A stretch of DNA of 6,856 nucleotides, taken from the NCBI GenBank assembly GCA_016212735.1, contig JACRDZ010000001.1:1-6856 (forward strand), read 5' to 3'. Positions 1 to 6,024 of the stretch are shown one piece after another. How positions within the stretch are numbered: position 1 is the first letter of the stretch; every line of letters starts with the position of its first letter. The notes under the pieces were generated by a model, which worked only from the letters and a program-made list of their open reading frames with translations, searched no databases and was not told where the DNA came from. Source of the stretch: Candidatus Firestoneibacteriota bacterium (GTDB lineage Bacteria; JACRDZ01). Position numbers and translations under genes: made by a program.

Positions 1-113
1 GTATATTTTACAGAGTAAGAGTCGGTAAATTTCATCTCCTTGACAAAGCTCGTGATGCACGAGAGGAACTTGAGGAAAGAGGTTATGAAGAAGCAATGGT
101 GGTGGCGGAATAA
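1..113 (+). CDS. SPOR-domain protein, C-terminal end only (5' truncated by window)
   Basis: The frame whose first complete codon is at position 3 is open from the window edge to a TAA at 111-113 and gives 36 residues. They read YRVRVGKF, then a helix-like stretch rich in Arg and Glu, then GYEEAMVV and the C-terminus. This matches the end of a SPOR repeat: a first strand of type Y-x-V-x-V-G-x-F, a helix with Ala/Leu spacing, and a last strand after a G-Y turn. SPOR domains bind denuded peptidoglycan glycan strands at division sites and are often the C-terminal module of envelope proteins such as amidases, RlpA-like or DedD/FtsN-like proteins. Which one this is cannot be seen, because the rest lies outside the window. 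It ends 24 bp before proB with no terminator visible between them, so co-transcription is likely. Confidence 0.75.
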   Translation, partial: IFYRVRVGKFHLLDKARDAREELEERGYEEAMVVAE

Positions 114-137
114 TTAAGTGATAATAAGGCATGGAAA

Positions 138-1274
138 ATGACAAATAAAAATAAAGTTATTGCTGGTTTACATATTAATAGAATAGTAATAAAACTTGGA
201 ACTTCACTTTTAATTACAAAAGATATAAAACCAAATTTAGATTATTTTAATAAGCTGGCAAATGATATTTCTCAAATAAGAAATGCTGGAATTGAGGTAA
301 TTCTTGTGACTTCAGGAGCTATTGGTGTTGGTATGGGAAAGCTTAATATGAAGGCTCGCCCTAGAACTATTCCTGGTAAACAGGCAGTTGCCGCAGTTGG
401 TCAGGGAAGTTTAATGCATTTGTACGAAACTGTATTTAGTGAATATAATATTCAAGTTGCTCAAATTCTTCTTACACGTGAAGATGTTGAAAACAGGATT
501 AGATATCTTAATGCCAGAAATACCTTATTGACATTATTGGATTTAAAAGTTTTGCCAATAATCAATGAAAATGATACAGTAGCTGTTGAAGAGATAAAAT
601 TTGGTGAAAATGATAATCTTGCAGCTTTAATTACCAATTTAATTGAAGCAGATTTTTTAATTATTCTTTCTGATACAGATGGCTTATGTACTAAAGATCC
701 AAGAACAAATAAAGATGCGGTTGTAATACCTATTGTGAAAAAGATTACTCCTGAGATAGAAAAATTAGCAGGTGGAGCAGGAACATGTGTAAGTACAGGG
801 GGAATGTATACAAAAATTCTTGCAGGGAAAAAAGTCACATCAAGCGGTAATACCATGATTATAGCAAATGGCAGAAAACAAAATATTTTGACTGATATAG
901 TGCTTAACAACAAATCGCATGGAACGCTTTTTTTACCTTCACAGGATAAAATGGACAGCCGTAAAAAATGGATTGCTTTTACTCTTTCTCCGCAGGGTAA
1001 AATAAAAGTTGATAAAGGCGCGGAAGAAGCGCTTGTTTTAAAAGGTAAAAGCCTGCTTCCGTCAGGAATAAAAGAAATTGAAGGAAAGTTTAATATTGGA
1101 GACGCGATAACTATTATTAATATAGAAGGAAAAGAAATTGCAAAAGGACTTGTAAATTATAACTATGAAGAATTAAAAGCAATACGCGGAGCAAAAACTA
1201 AAGATATTGAATCATTGCTCGGATATAAGTATTTTGATGAAGTGGTTCATAGGGATAATATGGTATTATTATAA
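138..1274 (+). CDS. proB: Glutamate 5-kinase (gamma-glutamyl kinase) with PUA domain
   Basis: ProB phosphorylates L-glutamate with ATP to gamma-glutamyl phosphate, the first and normally feedback-controlled step of proline synthesis in the cytoplasm. The protein is 378 aa, close to the usual 365-380. An amino-acid-kinase domain covers about residues 14-265: IVIKLGTS (16-23) with the phosphate-binding Lys19, VTSGAIGVG (57-65), INENDTVA (142-149), GENDN (156-160), SDTDGLCTKDPR (178-189) and TGGMYTK (220-226). A PUA domain follows at about 287-366, ending in the typical LGY...VVHRDNM tail. Asp116 in LLTRED aligns with E. coli Asp107, whose change to Asn reduces proline inhibition; its presence is compatible with feedback control (inference). 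The family's GTGGM reads STGGM here, a mild variation. The ATG at 138 has AAGG 8 nt upstream; an ATG at 131 is out of frame and stops quickly. proA follows after a repeat-filled gap. Confidence 0.97.
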   Translation: MTNKNKVIAGLHINRIVIKLGTSLLITKDIKPNLDYFNKLANDISQIRNAGIEVILVTSGAIGVGMGKLNMKARPRTIPGKQAVAAVGQGSLMHLYETVFSEYNIQVAQILLTREDVENRIRYLNARNTLLTLLDLKVLPIINENDTVAVEEIKFGENDNLAALITNLIEADFLIILSDTDGLCTKDPRTNKDAVVIPIVKKITPEIEKLAGGAGTCVSTGGMYTKILAGKKVTSSGNTMIIANGRKQNILTDIVLNNKSHGTLFLPSQDKMDSRKKWIAFTLSPQGKIKVDKGAEEALVLKGKSLLPSGIKEIEGKFNIGDAITIINIEGKEIAKGLVNYNYEELKAIRGAKTKDIESLLGYKYFDEVVHRDNMVLL

Positions 1275-1336
1275 ACAAAGTCAGAAGTGGTGGTATAAAA
1301 TAGACTAACTATTACCCACAAGTCTGGAAAAGCAAC

Positions 1337-1374
1337 ATTGATAATTGATAATTGAGCATTGAGAATTGATAATT
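1337..1374 (+). repeat. Heptamer tandem repeat, ATTGANN x 5 plus a partial unit
   Basis: Five consecutive 7-bp units begin at 1337, 1344, 1351, 1358 and 1365: ATTGATA, ATTGATA, ATTGAGC, ATTGAGA and ATTGATA, followed by a partial ATT. The first five bases are invariant and the last two vary. The array forms the left inner arm of the fold-back element. It recalls the short tandem heptanucleotide repeats (STRR) described in cyanobacteria, but no relation is claimed. Confidence 0.8.
1345..1373 (+). promoter_or_regulatory. Promoter-like sequence inside the heptamer array, pointing to proA
   Basis: TTGATA (1345-1350) and GATAAT (1368-1373) are separated by exactly 17 bp, each one base off the sigma-70 consensus (10 of 12 in total). 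It would start transcription near 1380, about 155 bp before proA. The heptamer unit itself contains TTGA, so near-hits are expected by chance in this array. Treat it as a possible promoter carried by the repeat element, not an established one. Confidence 0.25.
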
Positions 1375-1429
1375 AAGGTTTAAATTCCTTGAAAACATTG
1401 TTTATTATTTAAGATTAATTGAATTAAAT

Positions 1430-1457
1430 GCTCAATTGTCAATGCTCAATCGTCAAT
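1430..1457 (-). repeat. Inverted heptamer tandem repeat, NNTCAAT x 4
   Basis: Four units, GCTCAAT, TGTCAAT, GCTCAAT and CGTCAAT, run without gaps. Read on the minus strand they are ATTGANN, the same unit as the array at 1337-1374, so the two arrays face each other across a spacer of about 55 bp. They form the right inner arm of the hairpin. Confidence 0.8.
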
Positions 1458-1536
1458 AAAATATTTGCAAATTTCAGCATACTCTCACAAGCGTTTGTAG
1501 AGATGTGGGTAATGGTGGGATAAATAAGGGGGAATC

Positions 1537-2793
1537 ATGGATTACAGAGAAAAACTTATTTTACTTGCAGAAAATGCGGTAAAAGCCAGCCGCATTCTGG
1601 CTAATGTTTCAACAGATGTAAAAAATAATGCATTGCTGGAAATGGCTTCCAGTCTTGAAAAAGAATCTCAAAAAATTATTGCTGAAAACGAAAAAGATAT
1701 TCAATTAGCTCGTAAAGCTGGTCTATCAAAAGCTTTAATAGACAGATTACTTTTAAATTCATCCAGAATAAAAGCTATGGCAGATGGATTACGAGAGATT
1801 GTTGTTTTACCTGACCCGGTTGGGGAAGTTGTGCATATGTGGAAAAGACCTAACAATCTCCTTATAGGTAAAGTGCGTGTTCCTCTTGGAGTAATTGGTA
1901 TAATATACGAATCACGACCTAATGTTACAGCTGATGCAGCAGGTCTATGCCTTAAAAGCGGTAATGCGGTTATATTAAGAGGCGGTTCAGAAGCTATTAA
2001 TTCAAATATAATAATAGCTAACATATTGCACGAAGGTGCTAAAAAAGCTGGAATCCCTGGAGAATGCATTCAGATGATTGATATTACTGACAGAGAAGCT
2101 GTAAAAGAACTTCTTATCCTGGATAAATACATTGATGTGATTATTCCTCGCGGCGGAGAAAGCCTGATACGTATGGTAGTTGAAAATTCAACCATACCGG
2201 TTATCAAGCATGATAAAGGTGTGTGTCATGTATATGTTGAGAATGATGCTGATTTAGATATAGCTGTTAATATTGCCTATAATGCTAAAGTTCAAAGGCC
2301 GGGTGTATGCAATGCAATAGAAACTTTATTGGTTCATAAAGATATAGCTGAAAAATTTTTACCGCTTATTGCAGCGAAATATAAAGAAGCAAAAGTAGAA
2401 ATGCGTGGTTGTCAGAAAACACGAAAAATTCTTTCTGATATAAAAGAAGCAACAGAAGATGACTGGTATACAGAATATCTGGATTTAATAATATCAATTA
2501 GAGTTGTTGAAAATATTAATACAGCAATTGATCATATTACAAAATACGGGTCGAAACACTCTGATGCTATTGTGACAAAAAGTTATAGTCTGGGAAGAAA
2601 ATTTTTACAGGAAGTGGATTCAGCAGCAGTTTATGTTAATGCTTCAACACGTTTTACCGATGGGAATCAATTTGGGCTTGGAGCAGAAATAGGTATCAGT
2701 ACACAAAAATTACATTCACGCGGACCAATGGGGCTTGAAGATTTGACATGTACTAAATTTATTATTTACGGAGATGGGCAGATAAGGGAGTAG
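1537..2793 (+). CDS. proA: Glutamate-5-semialdehyde dehydrogenase (gamma-glutamyl phosphate reductase)
   Basis: ProA reduces gamma-glutamyl phosphate with NADPH to glutamate-5-semialdehyde, which cyclises to pyrroline-5-carboxylate; it uses the labile product of ProB directly and acts in the cytoplasm. The 418-aa length is standard. The whole chain reads as the ALDH-superfamily ProA type: PLGVIGIIYESRPNV (116-130), the nucleotide-site stretch SGNAVILRGG (141-150), DKYIDVIIPRGG (196-207), the catalytic cysteine Cys258 in VQRPGVCNAIETLL (252-265), HSDAIVT (341-347), VDSAAVYVNASTRFTDG (360-376), FGLGAEIGISTQ (379-390) and HSRGPMGLE (393-401). AAGGGGGA (1526-1533) is a good but closely spaced ribosome binding site for ATG 1537. 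The final step, ProC, is not in the window. The next gene starts 26 bp after the stop. Confidence 0.98.
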   Translation: MDYREKLILLAENAVKASRILANVSTDVKNNALLEMASSLEKESQKIIAENEKDIQLARKAGLSKALIDRLLLNSSRIKAMADGLREIVVLPDPVGEVVHMWKRPNNLLIGKVRVPLGVIGIIYESRPNVTADAAGLCLKSGNAVILRGGSEAINSNIIIANILHEGAKKAGIPGECIQMIDITDREAVKELLILDKYIDVIIPRGGESLIRMVVENSTIPVIKHDKGVCHVYVENDADLDIAVNIAYNAKVQRPGVCNAIETLLVHKDIAEKFLPLIAAKYKEAKVEMRGCQKTRKILSDIKEATEDDWYTEYLDLIISIRVVENINTAIDHITKYGSKHSDAIVTKSYSLGRKFLQEVDSAAVYVNASTRFTDGNQFGLGAEIGISTQKLHSRGPMGLEDLTCTKFIIYGDGQIRE

Positions 2794-2819
2794 CATAAAG
2801 AAAGAGGAGGGGTAAAAAT

Positions 2820-3203
2820 ATGCAAAGGGATAAAAGCGATATGGGAAAAGATGAAGATTATAAATCTTCATCAGATGATAACTCGTCTATAGTATTTGAT
2901 AAAATTGTTAATAAAATTCATTCATGGGCTGAAAAGGGAAAAGAAGGGGGTACTTATGCACTTAAAATTGGGAAATTGCGTATGAGTATTTCCTCTCTTA
3001 ATCTTCGAGTTGAAGAAAATTATAAGGATTTAGGTAAAAAAATTTATGAGCTGTATACAAAAGGTGAATTTCAACTTTCAAAAGAAGATTTAACTAAAAT
3101 TGCAGACGACATAAAAATCCTGCAGCAAAAAGTATCCATGCATCAAAAATTGATTGAAAAATTGAAAAATGAAAGACAGGAAAACTTAAAACATGAAGGA
3201 TAA
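2820..3203 (+). CDS. Small helical cytoplasmic protein of unknown function
   Basis: I do not recognise a named family. The 127-aa protein has a Ser/Asp-rich, probably disordered N-terminus (residues 1-23), then a largely helical body. The body shows a basic amphipathic region (25-62), the motif NYKDLGKKIYELYTKGEF (67-84), and a C-terminal helix with coiled-coil-like spacing (87-123). It has no signal peptide, membrane segment or cysteine, so it is probably cytoplasmic. The pattern 'xLGxxxYELY followed by a helix pair' resembles small uncharacterised coiled-coil proteins found beside envelope genes, but that is impression only. The start is well fixed: AGGAGG (2805-2810) lies 9 nt before ATG 2820, the best ribosome binding site in the window apart from that at 6728, and suggests high translation. 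The TAA stop lies inside the hairpin that covers the start of the next gene. Confidence 0.8.
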   Translation: MQRDKSDMGKDEDYKSSSDDNSSIVFDKIVNKIHSWAEKGKEGGTYALKIGKLRMSISSLNLRVEENYKDLGKKIYELYTKGEFQLSKEDLTKIADDIKILQQKVSMHQKLIEKLKNERQENLKHEG

Positions 3204-3220
3204 AAATCATGTTTTTATCC
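3198..3220 (+). promoter_or_regulatory. Perfect hairpin over the start codon of the beta-helix gene
   Basis: GGATAAAAA (3198-3206) and TTTTTATCC (3212-3220) are exact reverse complements around a 5-nt loop TCATG (3207-3211). The ATG of the downstream gene (3209-3211) sits in the loop, GGA of its AAGGA ribosome binding site (3196-3200) lies in the stem, and the TAA of the upstream gene (3201-3203) is also in the stem. A ribosome finishing the upstream gene would melt it, so translational coupling is the simplest reading; a temperature-sensitive element is possible but unsupported. The stem is mostly A-U and therefore weak. Confidence 0.5.
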
Positions 3221-4144
3221 AATAGAATCATGATAATTTTAGCACTTATTATTACTCCTGGATTATTTATTAATTGCAATAAAATATCTATGATTAATAA
3301 TATTTCACAAAGAAATCAAATAAATATCCAGTTAAATGATTCTTCTTATAGAAATTCTGTCCTTATGGATAATCCATACATTACAGTTGATTCTATATGG
3401 AAAGATGAAATAGTTATCAAAGGAGTAGCAGTAGTTAAAAAAGGTGTTACATTAAAAATTCTTCCAGGGACTACTATAAGATTTATTAAAATTGATTCCA
3501 ATAATGATAATATTGGAGATGGAGAACTGGTAATAGAAGGGAAAATAAATGCTGTAGGGACTTTTGAAAAACCCATTATTTTTACATCAGCCGAGAAAAA
3601 TCCTGCAAAAAAAGACTGGACATATTTATATATAGAAAGAAATCAAAATTTTTTGATTGAAAACTGTATATTTTTATATGCATTTACTGGACTTCAAGTT
3701 CATTATTCGGAAGGTGAAATAAAAAATAGTTTATTCGAAAATAATTATGAGGGGCTGCGTTATTCAACAGTAAAAATTTTAATAAAAAACAATACATTTC
3801 GATATAATGATTATGGCATACGATTTGAAGATAGACGTTCAGATGCAGAAATATCATATAATGAAATATCTCAAAATAATTGTGGTGTTTTTGCTGTGAT
3901 GCGTTCAACTAAAACAGGGAATAAAATTTACAACAATAATATTTATAATAATTATAAATACAATTTTTTATTCGGTATTGAACAAAAGGACGATCTTTCT
4001 GCTATTTCTAATTGGTGGGGGACAGATAATATAGAAAGTATTGAAAATCAGATATTTGATAAAAAAGATGATACGGGTCTAGGTATCCTTGAATATTATC
4101 CTTTTCTTAATAAAAAAATTGAAAATGCTGGATGCGGAAGATAA
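3209..4144 (+). CDS. Right-handed parallel beta-helix (NosD-like) probable lipoprotein
   Basis: The 311-aa product starts with a hydrophobic export signal (residues 6-22) ending in LFINC, so Cys23 is a candidate lipidated residue; Asn at -1 is unusual for a lipobox. After a short linker, residues 58-128 carry the cap seen in many beta-helix proteins: strands of type VKKGVTLKILPGTTIRF (76-92), a 'LVIEGKINAVGT' strand (107-118) and PIIFTS (122-127). From about 145 to 265 come Asn-rich coils of 20-25 residues (IENCIF, IKNSLFENN, IKNNTFRYND, ISYNEISQNNCG, IYNNNIYNN). NWWGT (268-272) and a late YYPFL (296-300) are typical ends of such domains. The family includes sugar-binding or sugar-lyase proteins and structural surface proteins; no catalytic residues can be named, so the function is open. 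The start is 5 bp after the upstream stop, and the next gene begins 5 bp downstream. Confidence 0.8.
   Translation: MFLSNRIMIILALIITPGLFINCNKISMINNISQRNQINIQLNDSSYRNSVLMDNPYITVDSIWKDEIVIKGVAVVKKGVTLKILPGTTIRFIKIDSNNDNIGDGELVIEGKINAVGTFEKPIIFTSAEKNPAKKDWTYLYIERNQNFLIENCIFLYAFTGLQVHYSEGEIKNSLFENNYEGLRYSTVKILIKNNTFRYNDYGIRFEDRRSDAEISYNEISQNNCGVFAVMRSTKTGNKIYNNNIYNNYKYNFLFGIEQKDDLSAISNWWGTDNIESIENQIFDKKDDTGLGILEYYPFLNKKIENAGCGR
4136..4141 (+). promoter_or_regulatory. Ribosome binding site deciding the start of the TPR gene
   Basis: GGAAGA ends 8 nt before the ATG at 4150. No comparable site precedes the earlier in-frame ATG at 4132, which supports 4150 as the start. The site lies at the end of the beta-helix gene, overlapping its last codons, so the two genes are likely translationally coupled. 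Confidence 0.55.
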
Positions 4145-4149
4145 ATTTT

Positions 4150-5223
4150 ATGAAAAAATATATTTCATTTATATTACTGATTATTTTTGTTACTTTTTCA
4201 CCCTTTTATGAAAAGACTCTTAAAGGTACAGAGGAGCAAAGAGAAAAACATATTAAAATTCGGTCGGAAGAGTTAAAAGAAAAAATAAAACAAAAAAAAG
4301 AAATTGAATATCAAATATTATTTGAAGAAGCAGAAAAATATTTTCAGTCAGGGAAATATCAGATAAGCATAGAAATATATAATTATCTTTTAAGAAAAGG
4401 GTATATACCTGACTCGAAAATTGATAGTATTAATATTCAAATTGCTGAATATTTTTCAAAATATAAATTGTATGGTATAGCTATTGGATATTATGAAGAA
4501 CAACTTAAACAGGGGAAGTCTTTTTCTCCAGATTTTTTTCTGAATATGAGTAATGCATATACATTAATGGGGAAACTTCATAAAGCAAAAAAAATATATG
4601 AAGAGGCCCTGTCTAAACAGGAACAACCTGATAATATAATTAATGAAGAACTTAAAGCTCTGGATGAACTGGCAAATCTTTTAAATGTGAAAAAACCAGG
4701 GATATTAGAAATAAACTTGATTCATCCGGGGCATCCATATGTTTTTGCAGATCCAATGCTTCTGGAAGTTTCAATACGTAATATGGGTTTTAAAGCATTG
4801 AGAATAGACTCTATGATGGAAGAGGGTATAGCACGCAGCCTTGCCATATCATTTATTAAAAACTGGAGCAGGATAGTAACCTATAATAATAAAAATGTAG
4901 CTCAGCAGAGTTATACGCATCCAGTACTTGAATATAATAAAAAATTTCCTCCTGTAAATAAAAAAGATATTATTACATTAGGTCCTGGAGAAGAATATAA
5001 TATAAAAATAAATTTATGGAAATATCTTGAATCATATAAAAAAGAAATTGAAAAAGAAAATGAATACATTAAAGAAACATTCAAAGAATATTTTATCTGT
5101 GCTGTATATGGAGATTTTCTAATATCAAAAAAAGAAGACGGAATGGATTTTTACTCTGTTCCAACATATTCAAATGCTATTTTAGTATCTTTTATTAATG
5201 AACAAAAGGGAAAAAATGAATAA
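4150..5223 (+). CDS. Exported TPR-repeat protein with unassigned C-terminal domain
   Basis: From ATG 4150 the product is 357 aa; an upstream in-frame ATG (4132) would add six residues before an otherwise typical MKKY signal sequence. Residues 1-20 are a signal peptide or membrane anchor with no clear cleavage site. A charged, coiled-coil-like helix rich in Glu and Lys (about 27-52) leads into TPR-like helix pairs at about 54-85 (FEEAEKYFQSGKYQISIEIY), 92-120 and 127-156 (NMSNAYTLMGKLHKAKKIYEEAL). TPRs are protein-docking scaffolds. Residues 186-355 form a second, probably beta-rich domain containing LGPGEEYNIKINLW, reminiscent of extracellular Ig-like or 'intracellular-inhibitor-like' folds, but no family is recognised. 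The protein probably acts in the periplasm or at the outer envelope, perhaps with the beta-helix lipoprotein encoded just upstream. Its end overlaps the start of suhB by 8 nt. Confidence 0.75.
   Translation: MKKYISFILLIIFVTFSPFYEKTLKGTEEQREKHIKIRSEELKEKIKQKKEIEYQILFEEAEKYFQSGKYQISIEIYNYLLRKGYIPDSKIDSINIQIAEYFSKYKLYGIAIGYYEEQLKQGKSFSPDFFLNMSNAYTLMGKLHKAKKIYEEALSKQEQPDNIINEELKALDELANLLNVKKPGILEINLIHPGHPYVFADPMLLEVSIRNMGFKALRIDSMMEEGIARSLAISFIKNWSRIVTYNNKNVAQQSYTHPVLEYNKKFPPVNKKDIITLGPGEEYNIKINLWKYLESYKKEIEKENEYIKETFKEYFICAVYGDFLISKKEDGMDFYSVPTYSNAILVSFINEQKGKNE
5206..5211 (+). promoter_or_regulatory. Ribosome binding site deciding the suhB start
   Basis: AAGGGA lies 4 nt before ATG 5216, inside the 3' end of the TPR gene. 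The alternative in-frame ATG at 5198 has no such site before it and would add MNKREK, which is not part of the conserved family start. Confidence 0.55.
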
Positions 5224-5989
5224 ATTTGAATCCGTTGCAATACAGGCGGCTATGTATGCAGGCAAATTACAGAGAAATACATATCAGAAATCTAAAAAAA
5301 TACATTACAAAGGAGAAATAAACTTAGTAACTGATATAGATTTGAAATGCGAAAAAATAATTAAGAGAATTATTTTAAAAAATTTTCCAGATCATTCTAT
5401 TTTGGCTGAAGAAAGCGATGAAAAAAAGACTATATCAATATATCGCTGGATAATAGATCCCTTAGACGGGACTACAAATTTTGCTCACGGATACCCGGTG
5501 TTTTGTGTTTCCATTGCACTGGAAAAACAAGGCGAAATAATTTTAGGAGTAATTTTTGATCCTGTTAAAAATGAACTTTTTTTAGCAAGAAAAGGGAGAG
5601 GAGCATTTTTAAATGGAAAAAAAATTAAAGTATCAAATATAGATTCTGTTACAAAAAGTTTATTAGTCACAGGATTCCCTTATGACATACGTGAAGATAA
5701 TAATAATAATAATTTGAATTATTTTTCCAAAATGAGCCTTTCTGCTCAGGCAGTAAGAAGAGACGGCTCAGCAGCTCTTGATTTAGCTTATATTGCATGC
5801 GGAAGATTTGACGGCTATTGGGAATTAAAACTTTCTCCATGGGATATTGCAAGCGGTATTCTTCTTATTGAAGAAGCAGGAGGAAAAGCAACGGATATTT
5901 CAGGTGGGAAAATATCTTTAAATAGCAGAACAATTGTATCAAGCAACGGTAAAATTCATCAGGAAATGATTGATATTCTTGGTAAGTAA
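5216..5989 (+). CDS. suhB: Inositol-1-monophosphatase family protein (SuhB/IMPase)
   Basis: A Mg-dependent sugar/inositol phosphatase of the IMPase superfamily; members hydrolyse inositol monophosphates and related phosphates, and E. coli SuhB also acts in rRNA transcription antitermination. The product is 257 aa from ATG 5216, normal for the family (250-270). Visible motifs: NLVTDIDLK (36-44), the metal-site EES (65-67), WIIDPLDGTTNF (78-89) with metal ligands Asp81 and Asp84, and WDIASGILLIEEAGG (209-223) with Asp210 as the third-metal/catalytic acid. RRDGSAALDLAYIACGRFDGY (181-201) is the usual region before it. All key residues are present, so it should be active; the exact substrate cannot be told from sequence. 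A run of five Asn (162-166) lies in the variable region after FPYD. The gene overlaps the TPR gene by 8 nt and sits 35 bp before maf. Confidence 0.93.
   Translation: MNKFESVAIQAAMYAGKLQRNTYQKSKKIHYKGEINLVTDIDLKCEKIIKRIILKNFPDHSILAEESDEKKTISIYRWIIDPLDGTTNFAHGYPVFCVSIALEKQGEIILGVIFDPVKNELFLARKGRGAFLNGKKIKVSNIDSVTKSLLVTGFPYDIREDNNNNNLNYFSKMSLSAQAVRRDGSAALDLAYIACGRFDGYWELKLSPWDIASGILLIEEAGGKATDISGGKISLNSRTIVSSNGKIHQEMIDILGK
5699..5713 (+). repeat. In-frame AAT trinucleotide run in suhB
   Basis: Five perfect AAT units, preceded by GAT, encode Asn162-166. They lie in the loop after the FPYD strand, where family members vary in length. Unit changes would keep the reading frame, so this is not a phase-variation switch. 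Confidence 0.8.
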
Positions 5990-5995
5990 GTTTCT

Positions 5996-6021
5996 ATTTG
6001 AGTATATGTATTTGGGTATAT
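5996..6021 (+). repeat. Imperfect direct repeat before maf
   Basis: ATTTGAGTATAT (5996-6007) and ATTTGGGTATAT (6010-6021) match at 11 of 12 positions with a 14-bp period, filling most of the 35-bp suhB-maf gap. The second copy carries the weak GGG that may serve as the maf ribosome binding site. A short duplication or paired half-sites for a regulator are both possible. Confidence 0.5.
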
Positions 6022-6024
6022 TTT

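Larger units (their letters stand above)
1309..1515. mobile_element. Non-coding nested inverted-repeat element (MITE-like / fold-back) between proB and proA
   Basis: This describes the 262-bp gap 1275-1536, which has no gene. The outer arms are ATTACCCACA (1311-1320) and its exact reverse complement TGTGGGTAAT (1504-1513). Pairing extends imperfectly inward to 1333/1491, with 19 of 25 positions Watson-Crick over 1309-1333 against 1491-1515. An inner pair of arms, 1344-1374 and 1427-1457, matches at 26 of 31 positions, including 12 consecutive pairs (1351-1362 with 1439-1450). The loop is 52 nt. About 200 bp, terminal inverted repeats and no ORF fit a non-autonomous element (MITE), but no transposase family or certain target duplication can be named. 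A cruciform-forming intergenic repeat or a structured RNA leader for proA are alternatives. The inverted structure is seen directly; mobility is inferred. Confidence 0.6.

Noticed and set aside
461..913. Long open frame on the minus strand inside proB
   Set aside because: It lies wholly within a gene with complete ProB motifs, has no good ribosome binding site and no recognisable protein features. The same applies to other antisense open frames inside proA, the beta-helix gene and suhB.
1337..1457. CRISPR array
   Set aside because: The repeat unit is only 7 bp, units are contiguous without spacers, and the two blocks are inverted relative to each other.
4132..4150. Earlier ATG for the TPR protein
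   Set aside because: It adds MRKINF before a typical MKKY signal sequence, lacks a good ribosome binding site and overlaps the upstream stop; the ATG at 4150 has GGAAGA at proper distance.
4291..4300. A8 runs in the TPR gene (4292-4299) and in suhB (5617-5624) as possible phase-variable tracts
   Set aside because: Runs of A are expected in Lys-rich genes at this base composition, both frames are intact, and suhB is a housekeeping gene unlikely to be switched.
5198..5216. Earlier ATG for suhB
   Set aside because: It adds six charged residues outside the family core; AAGGGA sits before the ATG at 5216 instead, though its spacing is short.
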